Source: Mactra quadrangularis
Taxonomy: Eukaryota; Mollusca; Bivalvia; Venerida; Mactridae
NCBI GenBank assembly: GCA_025267735.1
Contig: CM046299.1
Coordinates: 25,384,468-25,448,467 of the forward strand
DNA: 64,000 nucleotides
Reading direction: 5' to 3'
The notes below the pieces were generated by a model. The model ran no database searches. It was not told the DNA's origin and saw nothing but the letters and a program-made list of their open reading frames with translations. Positions 32,209 to 44,413 of the stretch are shown piece after piece; position 1 is the first letter of the stretch, and each line of letters starts with the position of its first letter. The position numbers and the translations under genes are program-made.

Positions 32209-33496
32209 TATCACATGCTTTTTCCTGTGTTTTGTTAGATGTATTTTACACAAATATAACGCGGCATCATACCTTCGCATTGATCACGTCATTCTATACT
32301 TAAAAATATATTTTCATTGAAAAACACCACAGTTCAATTTTATTGTAGGCGTTAAGTCAGAAAGAAAATGATTTGTAAGTTCCCTTTCAACACTATAATA
32401 ATGTATAACCAAAAACTATCAAGTATCATTACAGATTAATGTGTTTCAATTGTAACCAAGAGATTTCTAATGCAGAAACATTCTTGGTCATTCATAAGTC
32501 CGTGGTTGTCATAAATTCAGGTAAAATGTATTATTACATCAATGAAATGTAAACATAACAATAGTGTAGTTATTTGGTTTCGGTTAAGACAGGTGAATGT
32601 TTTATCGGTTTGAAACATTCCTCAACCTGTTACAGGCTACGTCATGCTCTACAACGGTTTCAACACCTCAAATAACACAATAATATATGATAACACGTTG
32701 TCAGTCTGTTATCTTCACTTACAAATGTCAGCATTAACAGATACTCATTGATGTAAGCAAGTTTCTTTAGATATCTACCTGCATCAGATCTATCGACGTA
32801 TTGTAGTAAGGTGTGCCAATACTGGTAAAATTCCTTCAAAAAGACTTTTGAAAGCTGGTGACCGTAAACACAAACAAATATAGAAAGTTTCAAATGATGA
32901 AATAGACAAGGCGAATCAAAAAGCGATTAAACTTAAAAACAACAAGGAACATATTATGAGCTTATTTTCATTTTATTTAATGGTAATAAGCCAATCTGAA
33001 ATACATGTGTATCAACATTTTTTTCAGTCATCTTTTTTAATAAATTTGATAGTATTACCACCTAAAATAGTATTTGTTACCATAACACAAATAATTAGAA
33101 CACAAAATTTTGAATAAGTTACAATATAGTAGATAACAGCTTGAGAATGGAATGGTTTGAAATTTTCAAGAATTTGACATGTTAATAATGATAAAATCAA
33201 AGCAGCGAACTTTAAGACAAACATTCTTGCTGAATTATAGTCCTCATACTGTTTGGTCTGATCTTTCTTTGCTATTTTAACAGACGAAAATCTGGAAAAC
33301 AGTAGAAGAAATAGACCATAGCCTGAAAGTATACGAAACAATAATAATCACATCATAACTAGTTTGTTATATGGTGTTATACACCAAAAGAGAAATGCTA
33401 GTCAACCAGGGTGAGGCTAAAATACATAAGGTTTTAGGTTTAAAGAGAAGTGTTTTTCAGAACGTATCTATACTTACAGATTAGATATGTGTATTT
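32209..33496. other. Intergenic, nothing recognised
   Basis: AT-rich. Minus-strand frames at 32,660-32,893 and 33,024-33,341 carry hydrophobic stretches but have no family motif and no splice context, so I do not call genes. Confidence 0.5.
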
Positions 33497-33799
33497 TTGT
33501 TTGTTTGTTTTTTATTTTGTTGGGTTAACGCCGTAGCAACACATTTTATAAGATTTATAACGGCGGTCAGTCAACCTACTCACTCCTCCTGGAAAGGCTT
33601 AATCTCTGGATTTTACTGTTAACCAACTACTAAGCGCTTACTTTCTTCAGTGATTGACAACTGCCTTACATATTTAAGAATGGACGTAAAAATAATTTCA
33701 TGACGAAGCTCCACGAAAGTATGCCCCGCCCGGGAATAGAACCCACGACCCCTCGATAAGTAGACTTGCGTGCTACCAACTGAGTTAGCCGGGCGGCTG
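33497..33799 (-). repeat. SINE family A, full length, inverted
   Basis: Minus strand: GCCGCCCGGCTAACTCAGTT, then GGTAGCACGCAAGTCTACTT, B box GGGTTCTATTCC, body GGAGCTTCGTCATGAAATTA, tail CCAACAAAATAAAAAACAAA. It pairs closely with 62,410-62,720. Confidence 0.88.
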
Positions 33800-34299
33800 C
33801 GTAGTTTTGTAAGTATTCTAATCGTTGGTAGCAATTGTCAGGCAAAAAATAAATTGCAGGTGCTTCATGGTGCTAGCAAACTTCTTGTTTCACAATCAAT
33901 TTAAGACAATTTATGCGTAGCTTATAGTAATTTGAAAGTGTTTTATGTTTAAATTAACAACAACTAAACATAAAAATATTAGGTATTTAAAAATGTGGAA
34001 ATTGTGAAAGTTGTTGCGTGTATATCTCTAAACCCATCTCTAAACCCAAAATTTTGATCAGTACAATTTCTGAACTTAACAGTAGCTTAAAGCTTACCTA
34101 CTTGAGGAGAACAAAATGGCATGAGAATTTAATTCAATCCATATCGCGTTGAAGTCTATGAGTTCGGTGTCGGAAACGATTCAATGTAGCTTTGATTGAA
34201 ATAGTCTCAAAACAATCATCCAAATGTTATATTAATGCGAAAAGTAACTCAATAACATAGGACTAAAGATCATTCATGAAAGTTGGTACTGAAATTAAT

Positions 34300-34820
34300 A
34301 ATTGAGACAACACCGTACACTAAAATTGTACAGAATGACTACACCGTACAGTTTTCTGAGACTGCACCGTTCAAAAATGTGCGTTTTGACTACACCATAC
34401 ACCGGCGACTGCACTCACTTTGTGTACACTCATAAAACGAACGTTTTTGTGGAAGGGAGAGGATATTCCTCCAAAGTAAGGGGGCAGAGTCACTCGGTCG
34501 ATCATTTTACGCTACTCTGTCAATTGATTTGAATCTAAGAGCTCAAATAAAGTCAGAATCAGACTTAAAAGATTTTTTTCTCGCTTCAAATTTCAAAATC
34601 ATAGATCGACCAACTTTGTGATTCATTTATAAGCTCTTGGGTAGATATCAAGCGAAAACAGGTTGTACATTATGCACCGGAATCTATGCCTGGTTGAATA
34701 CCACTGATTATACAGCAATACATGTGGATTAAGTTAGAGAAATCGAGAAAATAAGATATGTTTACCTTTTCACCAGCGTTCGGTCCGCCATCTTGGTTGA
34801 CTGCACCGTACACAGCTACA
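34300..34820. repeat. Scattered ACTRCACCGTACA motifs
   Basis: A 13-15 base word (GACTACACCGTACAG and variants) occurs at about 34,304, 34,329, 34,361, 34,389 and 34,800. Probably remains of an element with internal repeats. No gene recognised. Confidence 0.5.
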
Positions 34821-35226
34821 CGACAGTGGTTATATGACTTTTACAATGTGTTGCTAGGCGTAAAACTCGACAAAACCAAACAAACAAACAAGAGTTTACC
34901 AATGAAAGTTCCAAGAAATACTTGATGGGGAACGTGTGTTGCTATGAATAATCTCGAAATGCTGACAGCAAACATGAACAACGTAAATAACAACTATATT
35001 AACAACTGTGTTAAGCCCCTGAAACAAATAATCACACTATTTTATCCATTAATAATTTGATGGTGCTAAAATCAATGTACATTCATACAAATAACCACCC
35101 AGTTTTTACTCTCTGTGATGCAAATCATTCCCATAGGAGAAGTATGCAATGATTTAACAATGAAGCTTAATACAATTCAATAAACATATAAGAATATTTA
35201 GTTAAAATAAAATTTGATTATATGGT

Positions 35227-36347
35227 TGATCCAGAAATTACCGGACTGGTAACATAGAGACAACAATATTTACGGCACATACATGTATATAAATTATACA
35301 CCTAAAGAAAGAGCAAACACTCTTCGTTGAATTGGAGAAATATAACACACAAATCTTAATCCAGTCCGTAGCAAACTATTCTTTAATAACTATGGAAACA
35401 CTGAAGCACCGCAGCTCAAATTACATGACATTAGACGGTTAGATTCATCGTCGGTAACCCACGGTACTCATACATTATATTATCGTTGACGTAATACCCT
35501 GGGTTACCGAGGATGGGTTAGATTATGCTTTGCCGTGAACTAACAAAATAAATCAATATGTTCAAATTTAGCCAAAACGTAACGTTCGTAGTAGCAACGC
35601 TCTGTCAAATTTTGACATCATTTAGGTAATAGAATACGAAGAAATCAAGTAACAAGCAAAGTCAAACGTTCAAAAATGTCGTCGTCTAATAAAAGTAAAT
35701 TTTGCGCGTTTGTACGATTGTATCAGCAAGAAAAAGAATCTTCGACAGAAACGTTTAATACAATTTAACAATTGCCACATATGAACACTGTTAACTGTAC
35801 ACTATTTTTTGAGTGGCTCAAATTGTTTTCAGATGAATGGAGTCGGCTAAATTTTGGGGTTCGGTCTTGTTAAATAAAGGATGAACAAACGACGTTAACA
35901 TCGAACGTGTCTGGCGTTCTAGACAAGGACGGAAAAGTGACAATGCGCGGAGGGGTTTCATTCGAGTTATGGGACAATTTAGAGATTTCTTACACAAGAA
36001 ATACACATGTCAAATGTGTGTAGTCACATATACTAACTTACTTAGAGGTAACATTAATAGACAAAATTTAAATATACCTGATGAAAAACAGTTTATCGTT
36101 AGGGTATAAACTATACCTTCTTGTTGCAATTAATGACGTTGATGACGTCGTCGTATAAAATTTGTCTTGCACAGCAAGCGCTTACCCTGTGTTGTATTTA
36201 TTTGCATTGTGCTGGTAATATACTTGATAGAAAAAGAATTTTATAGCTCTTTATTGCTAAATAAATGCCCTTTTTGTGATATATATTTTAAGTACGTACA
36301 GTAGAATTTGTTGACGCTGCATTAGCAGTCCGGTTATTTCTGGATCA
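35227..36347. mobile_element. Non-autonomous DNA transposon, 1.1 kb
   Basis: Inverted ends TGATCCAGAAATTACCGGAC (left) and GTCCGGTTATTTCTGGATCA (right), 22-25 bp with one mismatch. The interior has short open frames but no transposase motif. No target duplication identified. A smaller inverted pair around GGTAACCCACGG / CCTGGGTTACC lies inside at about 35,452-35,512. Confidence 0.82.
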
Positions 36348-38340
36348 TCCCTCGTATTTGGCTATCATGGTGGTATCAAATAATCATGAGGTCATAAAAT
36401 TGAAGTATGAATCCCATTAACTAAAATGAATATTATTCCCGGAATTCACAAAAAAATCAGACTAATTTTCGAGCATATATTTTGTCAAAGTTACAAACTT
36501 AGGCCCCGAACTACATCTATCATTAAGAAATATATAATAAAATGCTACAGTTTAAACTACTACCTTGGTTTTATATGATGAATAAATGATAAGACAAGAC
36601 AGAAAACAACCGAGGCTGTTACCACGGCATGTCCATATTATTATTTACGTCTAATGCAGTCTTAGACTCTTAACTGTGTTTCCCTATTGAGACAAGTCAT
36701 TAGCTATATCACATTGATCTCTGGACAAAACATGGTATAAGAACTAGTAAAGAAATGATGCATTATGGGACAGTTAAAGTCTGGTTAAATTTATACATTT
36801 TGGTTAAGTAACCTTTTGGTTATATTGCTCTATACAATCGGATCACCAAATTGGTTAGCTAACCCAGTCTGGTTAAAGATAACCCAGGGTTAGCATTTAA
36901 CCCAGGGTTAATTTAACCAACGTTTATACAATCGGCCGCTGATGTCATTGCTAAAATTTGTTTACCACTCTTTTTGTCCTGACTGTTTGACGGAGTATTT
37001 TTCAAGAGAAAATAAGCATTATCTACCGGTTACATGTCGATTTCATGAAGGCAACACTAGTCCTGTGGGCGACAGTTGATTGTGCAAATGGCGAATTTTA
37101 ATAAAGGCAGGTGATTTCGACTAACGGCTGAAACACTGTCTTATTTGAAATTGGAATGTATCATATAATATGGAATTCACTATACTCACTGAACAGTTCA
37201 TTTTGTTCAACAAAATAGACTGTATGTAGCCTATTCGTATTGTAGTTTTCAAATTTTGTTCATGCCGCGCATGAACAAAATTTCTATTCTAGTTCATTAT
37301 ACTTGTTATAGGTCGATAGAGACTGTATATAGTGGATTTTGTCCATGCGGCGCATGAACTAAATTGGGACTGGATTTAAGAGTTTAATCCTTAGTGAAGA
37401 TGTCCCGATACATATGATACATTTAGTCTCATATTTGTTAAGGGGCTACATGAAGTCTCATGTTTATAAGGGTTATAGGGGCTACATGAAGTCTCATGTT
37501 TATAAGGGTTATAGGGGCTACATAAAGTCTCATCTTTATAGAGGTTAAAGGGGTTACTACTTTGGTGTCGATGAATTTGTAATTGTAGATGTTTGACAGA
37601 CTCAGAAATAGTCGACCCGCAACTGCCAGGAGGCACAGTGTCACGAATATAATGCGACGGGCACAAGTGGAAGCGGAGCCTTGCCCGGCAAACACCCAAC
37701 GATTCCAAATTGTTATAGCCTGAAAAGACGAGGCGTTTCCCTTCAAGTCAATATCCAGGCGCTTATGACATGAAGAGTCGGACTAACGTCACCTACATAC
37801 CTCGCCCGCTCGACACCAAAGAGTTTATTTGACCAAAGAGTGCAAGCGACACAATTTCACCATGATTTTAGTTTTTATGTTTCTTAGTAAGTGGATTAAT
37901 TGAAGGCCATACATAAAGTCAGACACGTATGATATAAAAATCGAGTGTTAGTTTGAAAAGATTTTGTGTAATTTTTTCATCAATAGTCGAGCTTGCCACA
38001 AACTAATTATAAATTTGATGATTTTTTGTGTTGATTGCACCCATGGTTTTCTAAACGATACGTTGTTCTACAGACTATGTTATAGCAATTACAACAAAAA
38101 CAACAATTGATTTCGTTATTCAATGGTACATAATATAGTCACATACAATTTCAATTACAAATACATAAAAACATACACAATACACCCACACACACACACA
38201 TCCATCCCCACACTCACTCACAACAACTTTTTAATCAATTTTAAACATCAAGATCAAATTGAAAGTGAAATACCAATCATAATACGTAAAAAGAAATCTA
38301 TGAAAATAGGTGGTAAGATTTAAAAAAATTACTAAAATAA
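36348..38340. other. Intergenic repeats between elements
   Basis: It contains TAACCCAGGGTTA palindromes at 36,882-36,912, the perfect hairpin at 37,251-37,283, three units of a 36-bp repeat (GGGGCTACATGAAGTCTCAT) at 37,440-37,560, and a CA-rich tract at about 38,170. Minus-strand frames there merely read through the repeat units. Confidence 0.6.
37251..37283. repeat. Perfect 15-bp inverted repeat with 3-base loop
   Basis: AAATTTTGTTCATGC, loop CGC, then GCATGAACAAAATTT. A related CATGCGGCGCATGAAC occurs about 80 bp downstream, so it is likely part of an element end. Confidence 0.85.
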
Positions 38341-38359
38341 TTAATTTTCATTGAATTAA

Positions 38360-38590
38360 CGATTGAACTGAGTAAGTGGGTAGTGAGTAAGGAGTGAGTA
38401 AGTAAGTAGTAAGTGGGTGAGTAAGTGGTAAATGAATGAGTAGTAATTGAAGTATGAGTGGGTAAGAAGTTAGTGAGTGAATGGTGAGTAAGTGTTAAGT
38501 AATTGAGTGATTGAGTTGTAAGTGAGTGGTGAGTGAGTGAGATTGTGGTAAGTGAGTGGTAAGTAAATTAGTGATTGATTAAGTGAAAAG
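38360..38590. repeat. GAGTAAGTGGTA-type simple repeat
   Basis: Imperfect tandem text of GAGTAAGTGGTAAGTGAG-like words, about 230 bp. No coding meaning. Confidence 0.9.
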
Positions 38591-38701
38591 GGTGCATACT
38601 AAAATAGTGTTTACTGATCAGTTTTACAAGCTTAATAACAATGAAATTTTACATAAAGAAAACAGTATATAGCAACATCTAAATTATCAATTTCACTGGT
38701 A

Positions 38702-38775
38702 TCATGTTCTTGTAATAATTCTGTTGTCAAACAATCTTTTGAACTTGGCACCGTGGTCATCTTTTCCCAGATCAC
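38702..38775 (-). CDS. Terminal exon of an unrecognised minus-strand gene
   Basis: Acceptor TTTGCTAG on the minus strand, then 24 codons ending RLFDNRIITRT and TGA. In phase (leftover G) with 39272-39367. Charged, with no domain I recognise. Support is splice signals, phase and amino-acid-like composition only. Confidence 0.55.
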
Positions 38776-39271
38776 CTAGCAAATGAAGAAAAAGAGTTAG
38801 TAAGAATTAACATACAAAGTTAGGTAATTAAGAACTAATATTAGTCTAATAATAATGTGTTCACATTTCATAACCATAAATACATTTAAATTCTTAATAC
38901 GCTAAGACTTTTTTTTGATTTCAGTATTTTTCAAATTCTATAATTATGTTGATAGTATTTATTATCATTCTAGTATGTTTTTCATTATACATACATCTGT
39001 TGATAGAAAACTTAACAATGACCTTCATTGAAAAATCTATTTATGAAATTGAATGTGCATTTAGCAAATCATAAACTTTCAAACCCTAGCAGTTACTAAT
39101 TGATTACCATATTAACATAGTATATGACTTCATTCTGTATGATAACTTCATTACAAAATAATGACATATTTACTGTACACAACTGAATTTTTAAATATGC
39201 AATAAAATATTCAAAAACTACTTATTTGATGATTTTACAAATTATATATACATGATGATGTAATCAATTAC

Positions 39272-39367
39272 CAATAAACTTGTGTTCTAACATTTCTAGG
39301 AATCCTTTCAGTAAACTTCTATCTAGAATAGGCTCCATTAGAACTATGCTGGTTACTTTCTCTGGAT
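39272..39367 (-). CDS. Internal exon of the same unrecognised gene
   Basis: 96 nt, acceptor TTTCAG, donor G|GTAATT, phase 1/1. It encodes PEKVTSIVLMEPILDRSLLK and then GFLEMLEHKFI, which looks helical. Joins to 38702-38775 without a stop. Confidence 0.6.
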
Positions 39368-39824
39368 CTGAAATGAATTGAATAGGATTGCCCAGTACTT
39401 TTTGCTACATCAACATGACACATACATGTTATTTAACACTCTCAAAAAGTGATACAATAAATATATGTTGTATTTTTTTGTAAAAGTACTATTGATTGAA
39501 ACGTTTTTCTGTAATACTTAATGAAGATGTTGATTTAGGTAAAATTTCTTGAACTAACAAAGACTATATTGTTACTTGTAACATCAAATTTGAAGAAAGA
39601 AAAATGCCAAAAATTGAAATTTTTGCTAATTGTGTTTACATTAAGCTTGTGTAAAAATTCCTACATTTGTAATGAAAACTAAATTCATATTCTTTAGTAC
39701 ACCCCATGCAGAATACATGTAAAGGGAATGATATTTTCTTATTATATTTATTAATATGTACAATGTACTTACATTGTTTAGACCTTCTTTTCAGTACAGG
39801 CACCACAAAGGTACATGTATTTAC

Positions 39825-39860
39825 CATACTTTGGAAATCTTGATTTCTTGATCAAAAGTA
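39825..39860 (-). CDS. Candidate 36-nt micro-exon of the same gene
   Basis: Acceptor TTTTACAG, donor ATG|GTAAAT. Phase 1 out agrees with the next exon; it encodes LLIKKSRFPKY. It needs an upstream exon ending in phase 1 that I could not find, since the PTP exon 40940-41004 ends in phase 0. Confidence 0.4.
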
Positions 39861-40939
39861 CTGTAAAATAATAATAACAATATTTTTATCATTTCTATAA
39901 TCAAATCTTTATTACATTAGAGTCTTCTAAATGTAAGCATTTCCAGTGAAACTTCATAACTTGTAGAAGTCTTTTTGCATTTAGCCTGAGTTTTAATTTA
40001 TATACTTTTACATGAAATTATTTTTTGTTTCTAAGGGAATAGGAATAGAAAACATTGACTTAAGTTTAAAGTGCAAAATAGTATTCTTCACTGTTGATAG
40101 ATATAATTATCATTACTTTGTGTGTACATATTTATGTAATAAAGTTCTCAAACTATTCTAGATGTTTAATTCATGAAAATAAGAAATACATACAGGACAG
40201 TTAAAATATGATACTGTACACCTCATACCTTATCAGCAAGAGGACCCTACACCTGATTCAAACATTGCACTGAAGAAAGTTTTTCAAGTTTTTGCCTTTG
40301 ATAAATTCATCTGTAAAGAAAACATAGAATTTCAATTAGAAGACTGCTGCTAAGTGCTGCATTGATATATTAACTTTTGGGGGAAAACTACCAACTAGTA
40401 TAAAATTTATTAAATAACTGTTCTACAAAAATGTTCCCAATTAAGTAAGGTTGTCTATTGTATAATTGCGAGTGGCATATTGTAACATTATTTGTGAGTC
40501 TTAGACTCTATGTGAACACATTAATTCTAAGTACAGAGTAATTTCCAGCATTGCACACATGATATTATTGTATGTTTGGGTGCCCATGTTATATCCAATT
40601 ACACCTCTGCCGTTAAGTCAAATTACTAAATAGATGGAGTGTAATGGTGTAAAATTATCATGATTCATGTTCTCGTTACCAATTTGTCAGCTGCACTAAT
40701 AAGCGGGGTAAAAAGACTCCCCAGGGAGATTGATAGATATATACCAGGGGTAATAGCTGTAAAGTTGGTGAACGGGCGTAAGCATAAAACTTAGACTATA
40801 AAATGCAATTACTTTATTATAACATAGATGTTTATGTACAGAGATTATCAAAGAAATATCAAGTATTTAAACCAGTGGGGTTAATGTATGCACCACTGAC
40901 AGTTGAATAAAATTGATATGAAATGAAAGTTATACATAC

Positions 40940-41004
40940 ATTGATCCAGCTTGCATTAATATAATCATCTTTTATTGTAGTTAACAATACTCTTGAATCA
41001 TCAT
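40940..41004 (-). CDS. PTPN23: PTPN23-like exon: KDDYINAS block of a tyrosine phosphatase domain
   Basis: 65 nt, acceptor TGTTACAG, donor AAT|GTATGT. Together with the previous exon it reads YDDSRVLL, then TIKDDYINASWIN, the conserved substrate-recognition loop of class I protein tyrosine phosphatases. The catalytic HCxxGxGR exon expected downstream was not found in this window. Confidence 0.65.
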
Positions 41005-41842
41005 CTGTAACAGAAATATTCAAATAAATCAAACCTTACATACATGTATAAATAAATCATAACGTCTGGTAAAGCAATCTATAAATATGAAATAAAACTC
41101 AAGTTGATGCTTTATTCTATATACATAGTACAAAGATTTTTACTTTTGATCAGAAACCAGTTTAATTATCTCACATGAAGGGTTTATGCAGCGCTCGAAT
41201 TTGATAAAAAAAATCGGACTTGCACATTTTTGCGAGTAGACTTTATTTCAACTAGCAAATTTAAAAAAAAACTTTTTCTCAAAATTTAAGCAGTATACGT
41301 AGTTACTTTTCATATAAGGACTATAAAAATAAAATAGCACTATCTATTAAACTATGGATAGAACAATGGCGTTGTTGTGGAATAGACCAAGAATATCAAA
41401 CATGCTTTTACATTGAATCTGTAATTGATACTATCAATCTATCTGGGCATTTCAATGCTGATTTGAGCCTCATTACTTTAGACAGTAATATTTTTGCATC
41501 AACTCATGAAAATTTGCGAGTTAGAATAAAAGTTACTCGCAATATTTAAAATCCACTCCCATTTTGCGAGTTTGTGAGCTTATATTTGAGCCCTGATTCA
41601 TGGCTTTACCATAGCTACAATAAATATGTTGCCAGGTTGGCATGTAGCAAGTCTGGTTCTCAAATGTACCCCCAGTAACATCAAGGATAAAGTTAGTTAT
41701 AACAACATTAAGTCTGTGTTTAATATCTAACAGTGATTCTGCATTGATATACCCAACACTCTTACTTTAAGTATAATAATAATAACAACTCTAGTCAATG
41801 AGGCAACTCACTTCGGCAAGCCCAGTCTTCAAAGTTCACAAT

Positions 41843-42188
41843 TAGGGCTGTCACAATATGCCAGAAGCATATCGTGATATACTGCAATACACTGGCATCG
41901 TATCACAATACAAACCACAATAATAATTATATTGTGGGCTTTTAGATTCTTAGTGCCTCCGCAAATCTTACAGGCAGCTACTGATAGAATCGAGCCTCTT
42001 TAAGTATTTATATAGTCATTTAGGACTTTGACGTGCCCCAATCAGTTATATTCTTGTAACTTTAAACTGATGTTTCGCTACTTTTATTTCAGAAAGGAGA
42101 GATTTTTTCAATGAAATAAAAAATATCACATAAGCAGGTATTGCCGCAGCTGCGTATTGCAATATACCAGTATATCTTGACAGCCCTG
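41843..42188. mobile_element. hAT-type MITE, older copy related to 28,821
   Basis: Ends TAGGGCTGTCACAATATG and TATCTTGACAGCCCT, and it shares the interior TAGCGAAACATCA word in opposite orientation. The flanking 8 bases no longer match. It lies in the intron between the PTPN23-like exons. Confidence 0.82.
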
Positions 42189-42264
42189 ACAAAGATACAG
42201 TGACGTGTCTAGTCTCTAAGCTCCTGGACTTTGTTAAATAATATATAAAAGACAGATATCTTAC

Positions 42265-42361
42265 ATGGCATGATATCTTGATCTCTATTTTTCATAGGAT
42301 AACATCTAGCTATAGCTAAACGTTTATTTCTACCAGCTTTATCTTGTTCTTCCATTAACTC
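42265..42361 (-). CDS. PTPN23: PTPN23-like exon: start of phosphatase domain
   Basis: 97 nt, acceptor TTATTGTAG, donor CAT|GTAAGA. It encodes ELMEEQDKAGRNKRLAIARC and then YPMKNRDQDIMP, in phase with both neighbours. ARCYPMKNR.QDIMPYD is the style of HD-PTP/PTPN23 rather than of other phosphatases, from memory of the family. Confidence 0.65.
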
Positions 42362-43032
42362 CTACAATAAAATTACAACATAACCATACATAACAAGATA
42401 CATTGTATACATTATTTACATGTTTAGGATAATATGACAATTATATTTGAAGCCATGCAAGCTCGACTTTAAAAGTCGTTTGATTGCCCCTGACATCTTA
42501 TATTTGGGCAAAGGCAACATACTTCTGCCAGTTAACATTTGTTTGGGCAAGTAAAATATGTAACTGCTTCTTCACCCTGGCATACTTCTTAAATATTAAT
42601 ATCGAGAACAGCAATGTGACTTAGATGTAAAATGATTCAACAAAGAAAGTTTAATTTTCAAAGAACACTGTACATGCAAAGTCATTGATAATGAATTTAA
42701 AATTATAATACTTTCCATATAAGCCACAAATGTCAAGTCTTCTGGTCCTTGCGGATTAAATTTACAAAGGTCTGACAAACTTTACGACTACATGGAACCC
42801 AGCACTTGATAAACTGTTATCACCCACAATTCTTTATAAAATTACTTTTTAGCATTTCTTTAAATTAATTCCAAGATAAACATTGAAACTAGACATGAAA
42901 TCTATAGGGCCAAACAAATCAAATGGCATTTAGCTCTAACTGAAAAAGATCTGTTTAGTTTAAATGCAACATAATTCAGTTTAGGCCTCCTGAAAGACCT
43001 AAAAAACAGAGAGCAGAATTGCATGAACTTAC

Positions 43033-43233
43033 CTTCCAGACAACATCTAATGGTGTAGGACCACTACACAATGGTTTCTCAAAACCTTCAACAAACTTAG
43101 CTAACTTCTCCACCTCAGCTACAAATTTATCTAATTTATTTTTGTCTTTGTATGGATCTTTGGGTTGAATTTGTTTACTTGAGTTCTTTAATTGATCTTC
43201 TTTTTGTTGTTGTATTTCCTGTGCAGTTAAAAC
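43033..43233 (-). CDS. PTPN23: PTPN23-like exon: region just before the phosphatase domain
   Basis: 201 nt, phase 0/0, acceptor CTGTCTTGCAG, donor AAG|GTAAGT. It encodes LTAQEIQQQKEDQLKNSSKQ, then LDKFVAEVEKLAKFVEGFEK and GPTPLDVVWK. There is no start codon, so exons are expected upstream, but no Bro1-like exon was recognised in the 20 kb to the right. It may be a fragment or a gene with very large introns. Confidence 0.62.
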
Positions 43234-43286
43234 CTGCAAGACAGTAGCGTGTTCTATTACACGAAACGTTCCAAAACGTTACATGA

Positions 43287-43518
43287 CGATACATTCGGAA
43301 CTCCTCGGCCATTCGCTGCAAATGATTTAATCTAATACACAAATATGTGATCGTTAAGGCAATGAGTGATGTTTCAAAATTTACAGACTAAAAAGACACA
43401 TCACTCAATGCCTAAACAACCATATATTTGTTAACTTCAACACCAGTAGTTTCAAAATAGCGTCTAAATATGTCCGATATTATTCGCAGCCAAAGGCCGA
43501 GGAGTTCCGAATGTATCG
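43287..43518. mobile_element. Foldback MITE with CATTCGGAACTCCTCGGCC ends
   Basis: Inverted arms CGATACATTCGGAACTCCTC / GAGGAGTTCCGAATGTATCG. The interior carries TTTCAAAATAGCGTCTAAAT, also found at 55,515. Related pieces at 51,290, 53,785, 53,990 and 54,124 mark a local family. Confidence 0.85.
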
Positions 43519-43740
43519 TTCCGTAACGTTAGCGGTAACTGAACTCCCTACAACTTTGATATAGCCACAATAGACAGGTAATTATATGTCAAGTAAAACA
43601 TTCCATGTCCTTGAACAATACTTAGACTTCCACTTTTAGTAGCTTTTACGTAACACAAACTCACAATATGTTGTACTGTTTTTTATCATGTATTTACACA
43701 ATGAGTGATACAAGGTTAACATAAACACATTGCAAATGAC

Positions 43741-43980
43741 TTGGTTTAATGCCATAGTGACAGATTGTATAGGTCATATCACAGCAGTCAGTTAACCTAC
43801 TTGCCATTCCTGTAAAGACTAAATCCCCAGATTTAGCTGTTAACTAGTCCATGACCCATATTTCTATCAGTGACTGACTTCTTCCCTACGAGATGTAGAA
43901 TTAGTGGTGTGATGGAGAATGGAAGTAGAAATTATTTAATGACCCACACAATGGCTCACAAGAGTATGCCCAGCCCAGAG
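43741..43980 (-). repeat. SINE family A, inverted, tRNA head lost
   Basis: Plus strand shows TTGGTTTAATGCCATAGTGA (tail), TCAGTTAACCTACTTGCCAT and CACAAGAGTATGCCCAGCCC, in the same order as 33,497-33,799 but truncated at the tRNA-like end. Confidence 0.8.
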
Positions 43981-44125
43981 TATGCTTTTTACTAATATGA
44001 GCCAAACGGTTTACATTTTCGCGTTTATTTTGTACATGTTGATATCTATAGCGATTTACACTTAGAAAGAACACCTTTCACAAGTCGTGAGTATGAAACG
44101 AATTAGCTTGAATTGAAAAGGCCAG

Positions 44126-44413
44126 GCTATCGAAATGATACATGCTGGCTCATCAGTACGAGGGGTAAATCTAATTGAAGTGCTAGCTCTTGTCTTGCTC
44201 GCATAATATTCATCACTGACACATTCTAAGCATAGTTGCAATACAGAAACCTTCAGCAATCGTGACAAAAAGAATCCATTTTTTCAGCTTGCCCATACTT
44301 TCAAGCGTAACCCTTTGACTGTGACGAAACGTTTTAGAAAGTTTGTGCAAACCGAAAGTGTTCAAGACCTGCCAAGCCCGAGAAGACGTCGTATGGCGAC
44401 AAGACGGCAATAA
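44126..44413 (+). pseudogene. Fossil Tc1/mariner-like transposase, helix-turn-helix part
   Basis: One frame reads AIEMIHAGSSVRGV, another reads VTKRFRKFVQTESVQDLPSP followed by RRRRMATRRQ and a stop. This follows the Tc1 plan of a first HTH (I.ML.AG.S...VA) and a linker before GRPR..T.RQDR. Frames are broken and the DDE part is not recognisable. Coding potential is lost. Confidence 0.55.

Noticed and set aside
36882..36912. Interstitial telomere repeat
   Set aside because: The motif is TAACCCAGGGTTA palindromes, not tandem TTAGGG.
37391..37746. Minus-strand frames with repeated YNPYKHETSCSP
   Set aside because: They follow three units of a 36-bp DNA repeat; no domain or splice evidence.
40212..40312. 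Possible further PTP exon (EFIKGKNLKNFLQC)
   Set aside because: It has a good acceptor, but every frame hits a stop before the next donor and its phase does not match exon 40940-41004.
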